Assembly (NCBI RefSeq): GCF_000227115.2
Contig: NC_016481.1
Coordinates: 1,472,207-1,536,206, forward strand
From: Naumovozyma dairenensis CBS 421
Taxonomy: Eukaryota > Ascomycota > Saccharomycetes > Saccharomycetales > Saccharomycetaceae
Length of the DNA stretch: 64,000 bases
Direction: 5' to 3'
Position numbers and translations under genes: made by a program. Numbering within the stretch: position 1 is the stretch's first letter; the number at the start of each line of letters is the position of its first letter. The notes beneath the pieces were generated by a model that was not told the DNA's origin, ran no database searches, and saw only the letters and a program-made list of their open reading frames with translations. Shown piece by piece: positions 1 through 9,653 of the stretch.

Positions 1-2
1 TA

Positions 3-710
3 CAAATTGTTAGAGATGAAGATCTTAGGTTACCGTTTTCTAGTAAAGAGGCTAGTGTTTTCAAGATTTATAAATTTGAAATTAAAAGTGTGAAGGAACC
101 ACCGCCATATGATAAGAAAGCTGTTTTGATAGAGAACAATGGACGATTTAAACTTTATAAAGTACCATTTTGTCAAATTTATAAGAAGTCATCGTTTACT
201 AATGTGGAATATGTGTTTAGGTTTATGAATGGTCCAATTGGGAAAACGAAGTATGGAACTATACATCGTCGTGAGTTCCGTGATTTATATACCAAATTAG
301 ATGATAAAATTAATTTTAGGTGGCATATTGATTATAATCCTATCATGACTAATGATCATTATATTTTGGAACTTTTGGATGAAATTGAAGTTTCGTTATT
401 AGATTCTGATATTGTGAAAAGAGAAAAGAAGAAGCTAGAAAATTCTCACAAGTGTCATAATCATATTATGGGACATTATACGAAGCAAACAGGTGATTTA
501 TTTCCTGGAATTCTTTGTAAAGAGGGGGAACTTATTATGGGGGAACTTCTTGAGAATGTAGGAAAGTATGGTATTACAGATGTCCCATGGTTGACTCAAG
601 TGTTTGCTTGTCAGAGTTTATTACTTCATTATCTTGATCATGATAAAGAAAAAGAAAAGAAAGGAAAGAGTAGGAATAGACATCGATCATTGTTTTCTTC
701 AATTCAATAA
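3..710 (+). CDS. 3' end of an unidentified protein gene (cut by left edge)
   Basis: The reading frame is open from the left edge (first full codon at position 3) to TAA at 708-710, giving at least 235 residues. No ATG lies upstream inside the window; GTG at 90 is an internal Val codon, so the start is outside. The visible part is mixed alpha/beta in character, with a Cys/His-containing stretch (KCHNHIMGH) near the middle and a Lys/Arg-rich end (KEKEKKGKSRNRHRS) that could be a nuclear signal. No transmembrane segment or signal peptide is visible. I do not recognise the family and assign no function. The frame is clean and coding-like, so a real gene is likely. Confidence 0.7.
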   Translation, partial: QIVRDEDLRLPFSSKEASVFKIYKFEIKSVKEPPPYDKKAVLIENNGRFKLYKVPFCQIYKKSSFTNVEYVFRFMNGPIGKTKYGTIHRREFRDLYTKLDDKINFRWHIDYNPIMTNDHYILELLDEIEVSLLDSDIVKREKKKLENSHKCHNHIMGHYTKQTGDLFPGILCKEGELIMGELLENVGKYGITDVPWLTQVFACQSLLLHYLDHDKEKEKKGKSRNRHRSLFSSIQ

Positions 711-886
711 TTCGAAATGAATGTCGTATAACTTTTAATGTAACAAAGGAACCAGCCCGAGGGTGTGTGTTTTTATATATTGTATTATAAATTTTTATTA
801 TACGTATATTATTTATTAATATGTGATTAAGTTATGCATGGATGAAAGGGATGAACAAAAGTGCTTGGCGATTGTGTTTTTTTTGT

Positions 887-2209
887 TTAATATTCCATTA
901 TTTGTTTATCATGATTTTTCCTCAATGATTCCAAAATTTGAACCAAATCCAAGTTATTATTAATAGATTTCAATTGATTTATAAATTCAATTAAATCATG
1001 ATTAAAGAATTTGAAGTAAGTTTGTTCCAATACCGCGAATAAGAAATCGATCAATACTACGTTTGATAATTGGTTATAATACATTGAGAAGATGAATATA
1101 TCTAATAATTCCAATGCCATGCCATCATTTGCATGAGTAGATAAACATGAATATAATGATTTTCTTAATAATGGTATTATGAAATCTTGCAAAATGTTTA
1201 ATTTCAAATGATCTCTTAAATGATAATATAATCCTTGATAAAAAGTGAAAAATTTGGATTCAATAATAGTAGAGGAAATGTTGACGTTATTTGTATTATT
1301 TGAATTTAAAATACAATTGATTCCATTTTCTTCTCTACTAAGATTTAACCATATTTTCTTAGCTAATGTATCTAATTTGATGCATTGTGATAAAGCTTGG
1401 TACATTTTATTGGAATGTTGGATTGATTCTCCGGTATATATATCATAAAGACATAGTTGATAGATATGGAATCGTAGGTCCACGGGTAAACCAAACCAAT
1501 ACATGTTTAAACTTTTCAAAGTGATTAATATAGTTCCATCTTTCCATGATTTCCTTATATTATTCCATATTTTATCTAATTGGAATTTCCTCTTTAATAA
1601 ATGTCTATTGTCATATTTCAATTTTAAAAGGTCTTGATTTGTTTGTCTTCGTATTATAGTTGTTAATTGGTTGTTATGGTGCGTTTCAATGTTATCATCA
1701 TCAATAATATCTGTCTCCTTATTATCTACGAACATATTTAAAGAGTCCATTTGATCTGATATTCTTCGTTTATTTTCTTGAATTAATGAATCTACACTAA
1801 TATTATTACGAAGTCTTGATGCTAATGAAGGTGTGGAGAATATTGATGATTCGGATATAGATTCCTGAGAATACGATATATGTCTATTACAATTTGAGTC
1901 TATAGTATTATTTGTAGATACTGTAGACATGGAATGTTGAGAGTCGTTATAGATTGGTAGTGAAGGAGGTTTTGAGAATAGATCCATGTTATTATTAGCG
2001 TTATTGTTTGTCATGTTACAATATAAATCAGGAGGTCCTACGAAGGGGACAGCATGAGAGACCAATTGAATGTCATTATCGATGGTCAAGTCATGTATGG
2101 TAGACCAATCTGTAAGGTTTGTATGTTGTAATTGGTCCCTAGTGACTCTATGTCTGAGATGATATAGTTTCTTACTTGGGGAGATAAATTGTTGTGGTTC
2201 TTGGGTCAT
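887..2209 (-). CDS. Uncharacterised 440-residue protein, positional counterpart of YLR049C
   Basis: The start is the ATG at 2207-2209. The frame continues upstream only to a GTG, which I do not use. The first 170 residues are low complexity (Asn, Ser, Thr, Asp rich). The C-terminal 200 residues are predicted helical and better ordered, with an F-box-like hydrophobic stretch (LPVDLRFHIYQLCLYD) followed by Leu-rich helices. The gene lies beside EMA19 on the same strand, as S. cerevisiae YLR049C lies beside YLR050C, so orthology to YLR049C is plausible from position alone. The F-box resemblance is weak and I would not assign ubiquitin-ligase function from it. Confidence 0.75.
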   Translation of the reverse strand: MTQEPQQFISPSKKLYHLRHRVTRDQLQHTNLTDWSTIHDLTIDNDIQLVSHAVPFVGPPDLYCNMTNNNANNNMDLFSKPPSLPIYNDSQHSMSTVSTNNTIDSNCNRHISYSQESISESSIFSTPSLASRLRNNISVDSLIQENKRRISDQMDSLNMFVDNKETDIIDDDNIETHHNNQLTTIIRRQTNQDLLKLKYDNRHLLKRKFQLDKIWNNIRKSWKDGTILITLKSLNMYWFGLPVDLRFHIYQLCLYDIYTGESIQHSNKMYQALSQCIKLDTLAKKIWLNLSREENGINCILNSNNTNNVNISSTIIESKFFTFYQGLYYHLRDHLKLNILQDFIIPLLRKSLYSCLSTHANDGMALELLDIFIFSMYYNQLSNVVLIDFLFAVLEQTYFKFFNHDLIEFINQLKSINNNLDLVQILESLRKNHDKQIMEY

Positions 2210-3628
2210 TATTTTATATTTGTGGATAAAAAGATTGTGGATGTAATTTTTCACTTCTTATAGCATATGTTGTTACGATTCTTTTTACAAACGTGACTGT
2301 TATTAGCTATGATAAATTGCCAAGTGTTGTTCTATATTGAAAGAGTACTTTCAGAAAGATGAATATCATGGAAAGAATGGATTTTGTTTCTACAATCTAG
2401 CTTCAAGATGCCGTGCCATACCATGCCATGCCATGAATGGATGAGTCCAGCAACGATGTATCCTACCTAAGACTGACTCCAGTCCTTGCAAGAGAAGCAT
2501 AGTTTATCATATCATATTCTGAAACAAAACTGTCAAGGCACCAAATAACTCAGCAAAAAAGTTTTCCACAACTTATGCATATGTCTATGCGGAGTCTTCT
2601 TTTTTTGGCAATACCTACCTACGTAGATAGATAGAATGTTGCTGGTTATTGTTTTCCACAGAGAAAAACCAGCGCAGCCCCACAGACCACACACAAGTTT
2701 GTTTCTCGAAGAAAAAAAGCGAAAGAAAATCCTCGAGGCGCCAAAAATGGAAAATGGAAAATGGAAAATGGGAAATCTAAGCGCGCCGTCTCTGTTACCC
2801 TCCCTCGCTCCCTGCTGTTACTACTAAAAATAGGTAGAGAGAAACGCCAAATGTTTTGTTTTTGTTTTTGTTTTTGTTTTTGTTTCTCTCAAATTGAAAA
2901 CAAGACGCGTAACGATTTCTGTCATGAAAAATTCTGTCATCTGACATAATTACGTGCAGAGATTACAGCAACAAAGAGGACAATCCAAAAATAACCCTGT
3001 GCCAAGGGTAAACCGCTTCCAATCCATACATACATATAGGCCCAAATGTAATAAAACAATAAGACTATATTATGTTGATGTCAAAGGAACCGAATATCCT
3101 TTGAATAATAGGACATTGTTCTGTCTCATACCATTTTCTAACTAGTATGTAATATCGTATATTGTCTGTATTCTTGCAAAAAAAATTTTTTTTTGGAATA
3201 GTTGTAAAATAGCTAAGGGTCCCAAATTAAACCACTATTTTGGTTTATTACTGAAACAATTGCAGATATCAAGATGACTGTATAACTTTTCGTTTAAAAA
3301 TAATATGCTACATAATATCGCGAGGCCAGGGATCGGAAAACTCTATATATATTGGGAATTATTGTTTACCATGAACGTAGGTTATATACAAAAGAATTTC
3401 TCTATATACATATTAGGTTTATCAGTTTTTCTTTGTGGATTATTATGAAAAAATATACAGGAAAGTGAACTTATTATTTAAAATAATAACGATATCCTAA
3501 AATACATAAATATATATATATAGATAGAAAAATCCTTTTGACGGGTAAAACTTTTTCACAACATAATCACATATATACTAAGTATTTTTCGGATTTGCAT
3601 TCATGCCAGCTAATGATGGTGACTTAGT
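2210..3628. other. Intergenic region, no gene seen
   Basis: About 1.4 kb holding the 5' region of the minus-strand unknown gene and the 3' side of EMA19. It contains a GC-richer patch (2,650-2,820), a (TTTTTG)n tract at 2853-2884, and a single MluI-box-like ACGCGT at 2905-2910. Short ORFs here have biased, low-complexity translations and no family resemblance. I see no tRNA-type A/B boxes and no long terminal repeat. Confidence 0.6.
2853..2884. repeat. Hexanucleotide microsatellite, (TTTTTG)n
   Basis: About five tandem units of a T-rich hexamer ending in G, read directly. Intergenic. Confidence 0.9.
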
Positions 3629-4156
3629 TCATAGAAGCAATAATCTTAAAGGGATCAAAAATGTTGGCAAATAAACACCAATAAGTTTTAATTTATCAGC
3701 ATTACTCAAGGGGACTAAGGTCTCATCACTTCCTAAGAATGGATAGTGACCCCTTTTAGCAATCTCATATAAACAATAAAATGTAGTGGCTGATGCAATC
3801 AATCCATATCTGAATAACCATTTATTCAAGCGTTTCCTATCAATAAGACGAGCATTTTCATAATATTTCTCATTTAATCTTTTGAGGAAGTAGAAGAATA
3901 ATGGTAATTGGGAAACTAATTCAAAAAAAACACAAATTTTCAACCATAATGGTTTTTCCCATAATAAAAAGTCATTATTTTGTTGAATATGCCATGATAC
4001 TATAGTACTACCAACTTGCCAATTCGATGGAATTATCACAGATGCATCAATGAATATAGTGATGGGGATATGAATTAGGAAATAATACCAAAAGAAAGTT
4101 CTTTCCTTCGGAGATAATTCAGCTTGTTTCGCAATTTTTTGTTCCTTCTTCGACAT
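3629..4156 (-). CDS. EMA19: EXPERA/TMEM97 (sigma-2 receptor) family membrane protein Ema19
   Basis: A 175-residue protein with four hydrophobic segments at about residues 23-43, 70-91, 113-133 and 157-175. The first segment carries the family hallmark HIPITIFIDAS (animal TMEM97 proteins have HIP followed by a membrane Asp). The lengths suit S. cerevisiae YLR050C (about 161 residues), and the YLR049C-like gene next door supports the identity. The family sits in the ER membrane; yeast Ema19 is linked to disposal of mitochondrial precursor proteins at the ER surface, and the EXPERA fold binds sterol-like ligands. A Lys-rich N terminus (MSKKEQKIAKQ) precedes the first segment. The C terminus is hydrophobic (LRLLLL) and has no dilysine signal. 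Confidence 0.85.
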   Translation of the reverse strand: MSKKEQKIAKQAELSPKERTFFWYYFLIHIPITIFIDASVIIPSNWQVGSTIVSWHIQQNNDFLLWEKPLWLKICVFFELVSQLPLFFYFLKRLNEKYYENARLIDRKRLNKWLFRYGLIASATTFYCLYEIAKRGHYPFLGSDETLVPLSNADKLKLIGVYLPTFLIPLRLLLL

Positions 4157-4702
4157 GTTGGAATAGACGCTTTAACTTATCAAAGTTCCTACTCTATAGA
4201 ATACAAAATAAATGAAAAGTTCTTCTTTTTCTAATCACCGAAGGGTGATCAAAGTTTCAATTATATACGTGAGTATTCAATCAAGATGATGAGGAAATTG
4301 CTAGAATTGGGATAAATCGGTAAACGAGAATTCGCTTTTAACGTACGTATTGACCCGAATAAGGAAAAAATACGTGAAACAATGGATAGCACCTCTTCGA
4401 ATATCTTCAATATCTTAAGTTTTTGTTTGATTAAATCTGGACGATGCGCTTTCTAGAAGGAAACCTATGTATGATGGTATCTGTCAATGGTTACGTGACC
4501 TCTTAGTGTTATCTTATAAAATCTCGTGCCCCTTGCTTTTACGACATAAGGTTATCGTCGCCAACAGGACATATTATTTAAACCAATGAGTTATTTCTTT
4601 GATGGCTCTACCCTTCCTTTACTTACAAGTGAATTAGACCATTGTTTATGACTCACACAAATCTAAAACTCACTTAAATTTGCCTGGTGCTATAGCAAAA
4701 AA
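4157..4702. other. Divergent promoter region between EMA19 and the DAO-like gene
   Basis: 546 bp between two divergent start codons, so both promoters must lie here. A GTTACGTGAC element near 4491-4500 is a candidate bHLH/bZIP site. No ORF or RNA gene is seen. The last 30 bases before the ATG at 4703 end in an A-rich run, typical of yeast start contexts. Confidence 0.5.
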
Positions 4703-5950
4703 ATGACTAATAACGCAGTAAACAACTATAGATATGATAATATGAAAAATCTTGATGCATTCGAAGATAACGTTTGTATCGTAGGTGCCGGTGTCATTGG
4801 TTTAACAATTGGATATCAATTACTATCAAAATTGTCAGAAACAACTACCAATGACAAAAACAAAAAGAAGTTTAAGTTGAAGCAATTGACTATTATTGCT
4901 AGTAATTTCCCGAAGGACTCACCAATATCTCATCATTACACATCACCATGGGCTGGTGCACATTTCAGACCATTCCCACATAGACCTGAAACTTTCCAAC
5001 AAGATCAACGAGAATCCAATTACACAAGAATTACATATGGGTTTTTCCAAGAACTAGTTAAAAATCATCCTGAATCAACAATTGAATTTATGAAAGGGGT
5101 TGATTGGTTAGAAAACCCACCATTAGAATATTCTAAGTTCGGTCCCGGTTATTGTAACACACCAACTTCCAAATTAGAATTCAAGCCTATCCCAAAGGAT
5201 CAATTACCAAGAGGGGTTACCTTTGGTGCGGAGTATTTAACCTATTGTTTAAATGCACCAAAATATCTTTTGTTCTTACAAAATCAAATGGAATCAATAG
5301 CGAAGAAGTTAGGTATTAAGATAGAATGGATCCGTCCTGATGATCCATTAAAGTCTTTAAAGGAATTAAGAGAGAAATATTTATTGCCTATGTCCCTTGA
5401 CACAAATGTCATATTCAATGCTACCGGTCAAGGGCTTCAATATATCAATGACTGCAACTCGACAATAATGTATGATCCAAAATCCTATCCAATAAGGGGT
5501 CAAACATTATTATTGAACGTTCCAAATCCCAATCATATAAAATTTGCAAAAAAGACTATAACCCATCAAAGTGCAGATGGATTATGGACATTCGTTATTA
5601 AGAGACCAAGTAATGATCCAGAAATGGAAGCGCCACAATATATTCTTGGTGGTACAAAACAACCAAATGTTAATGATGTTGATATTAGCGAGGGTGATAC
5701 AAAGGCTTTACTGGAAAGAGCTAGAGTATTGTTTCCTGAATTACTATTTCCCAATGATGAATTTGACATTGTCAAGGTTAATGTTGGTTTAAGACCAGCA
5801 AGAGAAGGTGGGAGTAGGATTGTATTGGAGACTATCCCTACCCATGATGGCAGTTCAAATTTGAAGATTTGTCATGCATATGGTTTAGGAGGGATGGGAT
5901 ACGAGACATCCATAGGTGTTGCCAGGCATGCCCTCAGTCTCATCAGTTAG
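4703..5950 (+). CDS. D-amino-acid oxidase-like FAD-dependent oxidoreductase
   Basis: 415 residues. The N terminus has the dinucleotide-binding motif GAGVIG (28-33). HYTSPWAGAHFRPFP (78-92) is a DAO-family signature. Near the C terminus, GLRPAREGG (362-370) supplies the substrate-carboxylate Arg (R364), and HAYGLGGMGYE (391-401) is the FAD-binding block. DAO enzymes deaminate D-amino acids to keto acids, ammonia and H2O2. Aligned by eye to Rhodotorula DAAO, two active-site tyrosines differ: Phe at 297 (WTFVIKRP) and Lys at 319 (GGTK). The protein ends in LIS, not an SKL-type peroxisomal signal, so it may be cytosolic or use another substrate. S. cerevisiae has no clear counterpart. An in-frame Met at residue 14 is an alternative start. 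Confidence 0.85.
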   Translation: MTNNAVNNYRYDNMKNLDAFEDNVCIVGAGVIGLTIGYQLLSKLSETTTNDKNKKKFKLKQLTIIASNFPKDSPISHHYTSPWAGAHFRPFPHRPETFQQDQRESNYTRITYGFFQELVKNHPESTIEFMKGVDWLENPPLEYSKFGPGYCNTPTSKLEFKPIPKDQLPRGVTFGAEYLTYCLNAPKYLLFLQNQMESIAKKLGIKIEWIRPDDPLKSLKELREKYLLPMSLDTNVIFNATGQGLQYINDCNSTIMYDPKSYPIRGQTLLLNVPNPNHIKFAKKTITHQSADGLWTFVIKRPSNDPEMEAPQYILGGTKQPNVNDVDISEGDTKALLERARVLFPELLFPNDEFDIVKVNVGLRPAREGGSRIVLETIPTHDGSSNLKICHAYGLGGMGYETSIGVARHALSLIS

Positions 5951-6278
5951 GCTGCAAAACTGCGTAATTAATAGATAAATAAAAGTATACATAAACAACA
6001 CATATAACAATATAACAATATGACAATATGACAATATAAGAAAGAATAATATTTTCTGTCGCTGGAAAAAATGTGTCATATTGTCCATCCTTGCACCGCA
6101 CTGTGCCCCGTTGTAGGCTTGTAATTATGTTATTAAGACGATAACGGAATAAATATCGAAGGTGTGATTTAGTATATATTTAATAATGATCCATGAAGAA
6201 TAACAATCCTCCTTTCAGTTGGGCCCATTTTCTTCGGTAGTTGTTATTTGTATCACAACTACAGACATTACAAATCAT
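5951..6278. other. Intergenic region with a short tandem repeat
   Basis: 328 bp. A tandem 10-mer array (CAATATGACA-like units, about 6003-6043) follows the DAO stop codon. The rest is the WWM1 promoter. The ATG at 6219 gives an in-frame 20-residue extension, but the family starts at MAQSK (6279). Confidence 0.5.
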
Positions 6279-6884
6279 ATGGCACAGAGCAAAACAGACA
6301 TTCCAAAGGTTCCGTCAGGTTGGAAAGCTATTTTCGATGATGAATACCAAACATGGTTCTACGTAGATCTTTCCACCAAAAAATCACAATGGGATGAACC
6401 AAAAGGTACAACATGGCCTTCTCGTGAAGCACAAAGACCAAGTGGTCCTCCACCTCCTCCAGGATATAGTAGACAAGACCCATCTCAAACTCGATCACAA
6501 CAACCATATGTGCCTCAACAGCAATCACAACAACCATACGTGCCTCAACAGCAACCACAACCACAACCGGTGAGATATGCTCCACAACCTCAAATGGCAC
6601 CTCAACCGATGTATTATCCACAGCAACCGGTGTACCAACAACCACAACAAAATAGAGGTAGAACTAGTAGTATGATGTCCCCAATGATGGGTGTCGGTGC
6701 AGGTTTGTTAGGTGGTGCTCTTTTAAGTAATATGTTTGAATCTCATCATCCTGATACCATTGTAGAGAATAATTACTATAATGATGATAATAATAACGAT
6801 AATTATGATGGAGGTGATTTCGGTGGTGGAGACTTCGGTGGTGGAGACTTCGGTGGTGGAGACTTCGGTGGTGGAGATTGGTAA
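6279..6884 (+). CDS. WWM1: WW-domain protein Wwm1
   Basis: 201 residues. The WW domain covers about residues 10-42: first Trp W15, an aromatic block WFYVD, second Trp W38 and Pro P41. The middle is Pro/Gln rich with a nine-residue tandem duplication (QQPYVPQQQ). Then come a Gly-rich helix (VGAGLLGGALL), an ENNYYNDD segment, and a C-terminal run of GGGDF repeats. This order and the MAQSK start match S. cerevisiae Wwm1 (YFL010C, about 211 residues). In that yeast it interacts with the metacaspase Mca1 and affects growth when overproduced. WW domains bind Pro-rich ligands such as PPxY. Confidence 0.93.
   Translation: MAQSKTDIPKVPSGWKAIFDDEYQTWFYVDLSTKKSQWDEPKGTTWPSREAQRPSGPPPPPGYSRQDPSQTRSQQPYVPQQQSQQPYVPQQQPQPQPVRYAPQPQMAPQPMYYPQQPVYQQPQQNRGRTSSMMSPMMGVGAGLLGGALLSNMFESHHPDTIVENNYYNDDNNNDNYDGGDFGGGDFGGGDFGGGDFGGGDW
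6810..6881 (+). repeat. 15-bp coding minisatellite encoding GGGDF units in WWM1
   Basis: Near-identical units of GGTGGTGGAGACTTC, preceded and followed by diverged ones, end at the stop codon. The near identity at the nucleotide level suggests recent slippage expansion. Confidence 0.9.
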
Positions 6885-7025
6885 AACATTCTTTTTTAAT
6901 GACAGTTTGTCTCGTTTTTTCATTTACAGTGATACAAGAAGGAACATTTCTTCTTTTCATTCACTTCATTTCCCTTGATATACTTTAATATTATATTGTT
7001 TGACTTTTTTTTTTATTTATTATCA

Positions 7026-8159
7026 TTATATTGTTCCATATTTAGAGAAACATAGTTTATATAGTTTAGTTAATCCTTTTAATACCCCAAACTGTTTTAC
7101 TAATTCATAAGTGATTTCATCTGCATCAATTTTACCTAATATATCACCATTCTTCTTTAAGATTACATGTAAAACGGTACATGGGACGATTAATTCATTC
7201 CCAGATCGTAATGATTTGACTTTCGTTTTAATTTCATAAGCTATTGATAATTCAATGTCTCGTGCATATATAACTAATGTATCGTTGTCTATAACATCAT
7301 TGTATGTTCGTACCATGTTGAATCGAATTTTATTCTCGTCTTCAGTAGATTGTATATCATTCGTACTTGTTGATTTGATCTCTTTGATAATGGATTGTAA
7401 TATTTCATTTCTTCTGTACTGAAGTCTATCATACTCGTAACATTGTAAAATTACTAAATTACTATCAATTACATTAGCGTTTCTTTGTTGACAAATCTTG
7501 TACAATACGGGACTATCATGAGGGGAAATAGAAAGAATATCATAATTTTCTATCTCTAATGAGCTATTACTATAATATTTTAACTCGATTGTAAGAGTAA
7601 ATTGTTTCAAACTATCTTCTACCATTCTATTAAATCTTAAATCGATAGTCATTTTATTTGTAACATCATCATGTGATCGTATGGATAACCGTATAAATGG
7701 ATATGTGAATAGCCGCAAATAGTTCAAGTGCCTTCTCAAATTCAAGACTGGTAATATTTTAATATTCTTTTCATCATTATTTAATGCTAGAATATCTTTG
7801 AAAAGTTGCAACGCATTCTCATCAATGATATTACTATTTGTTTCTTCCTCTCCTTCTTCATCCGTAATATCTTTGTCAATTGCATGTGAAATATCGTTTC
7901 GTTTCTTCTCTTCTAATTCCTTAATTTCTTGAAGCAATGTATTTCTTTCATTCAATAATTGTTCTTTCTCTTCTTGCAATTTAAATCTTTTCAAATCTTC
8001 TTCATTTAGTAATTCAGATCCGAGATTTGAATTACTTGAAAATGAATGCAACGCACTACCCAACTCTGACTTGGAAGCATCCTGATGATGATATGATTTG
8101 GTTGGAGATCTAATGGAGGAATGATTTTCTCCAGACATCAAATCAGAAGTAAAATCCAT
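7026..8159 (-). CDS. MCM21: Kinetochore COMA-complex subunit Mcm21 (CENP-O)
   Basis: 377 residues from the ATG at 8157-8159; an upstream in-frame TTG is ignored. The N terminus is disordered and Ser-rich. Residues 55-90 form a charged coiled coil (RFKLQEEKEQLLNERN...). The C-terminal 250 residues match the CENP-O double-RWD region, including ISPHDSPVLYKICQQRN and CYEYDRLQYRRNEIL. S. cerevisiae Mcm21 (YDR318W) is about 368 residues and pairs with Ctf19 in the COMA complex of the inner kinetochore, linking centromeric nucleosomes to outer kinetochore and cohesin loading. Its place beside LPD1 and WWM1 differs from S. cerevisiae. Confidence 0.85.
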   Translation of the reverse strand: MDFTSDLMSGENHSSIRSPTKSYHHQDASKSELGSALHSFSSNSNLGSELLNEEDLKRFKLQEEKEQLLNERNTLLQEIKELEEKKRNDISHAIDKDITDEEGEEETNSNIIDENALQLFKDILALNNDEKNIKILPVLNLRRHLNYLRLFTYPFIRLSIRSHDDVTNKMTIDLRFNRMVEDSLKQFTLTIELKYYSNSSLEIENYDILSISPHDSPVLYKICQQRNANVIDSNLVILQCYEYDRLQYRRNEILQSIIKEIKSTSTNDIQSTEDENKIRFNMVRTYNDVIDNDTLVIYARDIELSIAYEIKTKVKSLRSGNELIVPCTVLHVILKKNGDILGKIDADEITYELVKQFGVLKGLTKLYKLCFSKYGTI

Positions 8160-9441
8160 TTCTTTTTGTTTTTCATTTATTTTGTTGCTTAAGGCCAATC
8201 AAAAAAAAAAAGAAAATTCTAGCTAGAAATAACTAAGACAAAGCAATTCTGGGCTGTATAATAATTTCAGTTCATAATATTATAGAATTAAACATAGCGA
8301 TCCATTATTTAATCCCATGATATTTTTCATCACTGATCGATACGTAGTAGTACTTATTTTTCATGTTCAAAAGAAATATTCCAGATTCCAATCGTCGAGA
8401 ATCTTTTACCATATGTGCATATGATAGCGCCCTTGATATTACAACAGCGGAGGTAACCGAACAAGTTGGTCTTCAACAGTGTTCAGCTGTATTTCAAGCA
8501 ATATAGTATAGGAGGAACATCTTAATAAGGACATCGAAATCAAAACTATATTGTTGTTTAAAAGAATGGCTCCAAAAAGATAATCTTACCAATTTAACCT
8601 CTATGAAAAAAATAAAGTCTTGAAGTGTTAACATACTGCGTCATTTTTTGGGTTTAATATTGTCCACAAGAGAAAACTTACTACCACATGCAGAGATTTT
8701 ATAATAAATGTTAGAAAAAGAATTAGGTAACTAGTCAGATTACTTAAATTAAGAGTCTTTATTATTGTGTCTATATTTTTGGGCTGAGAGCTCTTAACTC
8801 TTCGAATTTTTGTCCAAAGCTACCCAGGTACCACCTTGGGTGTGAGCTAACCTAAAAATTGTTTTAATATCAACTCCAGAAAGGATTCAGATTATGATCA
8901 ACTTGATAGTAGCATTGTTTCCCATTAATAATTGCTCCTTAGAGAAATCTTGTCGAGGAACTGAAGTTAGAGGGTTACTTTTCCTGAGTGATGGCCCAAC
9001 TCTTTTTTTCAACCCTAATTTGGAGCACATCAGTGTAGTACGTAGAATAAACTCCACCGAATAGCCCTCCCAAACATCGTGAACTCTCATTCTAAATGTC
9101 ATTGGTATGTGTACCTCTGTTAGTAGATATTATTTTTAATATTTCTATAAACAGAAACCTAATTAATTTCGAATAGCAATATTGAGAAATCTTGTTCTCT
9201 TAACGTCATTTAAACCTTTTGAGAAGTTTTGATGTTATAGCCCTACATTATATTCGTTGGGAAATTCTGAACGAAAACTAACGATTTTATAAACCTCACC
9301 CTACTCTTTGTAATATGACCAATTTTTAGTCCCAATAATCTTACTTTTCAGATTTATGGTAATTTAATACCCTAAACTTTTAAAAACTACCCATTTGGTG
9401 TAGCCCTCATTTCTTGTCACGCACCCTAAGCTGTACATGTA

Positions 9442-9449
9442 ACCAATCA
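9442..9449 (+). promoter_or_regulatory. Candidate Hap2/3/4/5 (CCAAT) site upstream of LPD1
   Basis: ACCAATCA matches the HAP consensus ACCAAYNA and lies about 200 bp upstream of the LPD1 ATG. S. cerevisiae LPD1 is respiration-induced through the HAP complex, so the site makes sense; function here is inferred. Confidence 0.45.
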
Positions 9450-9543
9450 TTCAATAAATTTAAAGAACAAAGATAAGGAAACAGCAAAGAGAGTGTTAGT
9501 TTTGGCAAAATCTACCTTGAACAACAAAAACGTTGAACTCCAA

Positions 9544-9562
9544 ACACACACACACACACACA
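9544..9562. repeat. (CA)n microsatellite in the LPD1 5' region
   Basis: About nine tandem CA units about 90 bp before the LPD1 start codon. Confidence 0.9.
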
Positions 9563-9653
9563 TATTTACCTACAAATAGTATTATCCAAGCATAAGCATA
9601 CTAATAAATTCCCTGGATATCCTTAAAACCTAAAAAGATAAGAACAAAAAAAA

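Larger units (their letters stand above)
8160..9653. other. Long divergent intergenic region (MCM21 / LPD1)
   Basis: 1.5 kb. It includes a 71-codon minus-strand ORF (8887-9102) of unusually ordinary amino-acid composition that I cannot identify, Tbf1-like ACCCTAA motifs near 9371 and 9423, a HAP-type ACCAATCA at 9442-9449, and a (CA)n tract at 9544-9562. No tRNA or transposon sequence is recognised. Confidence 0.5.
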
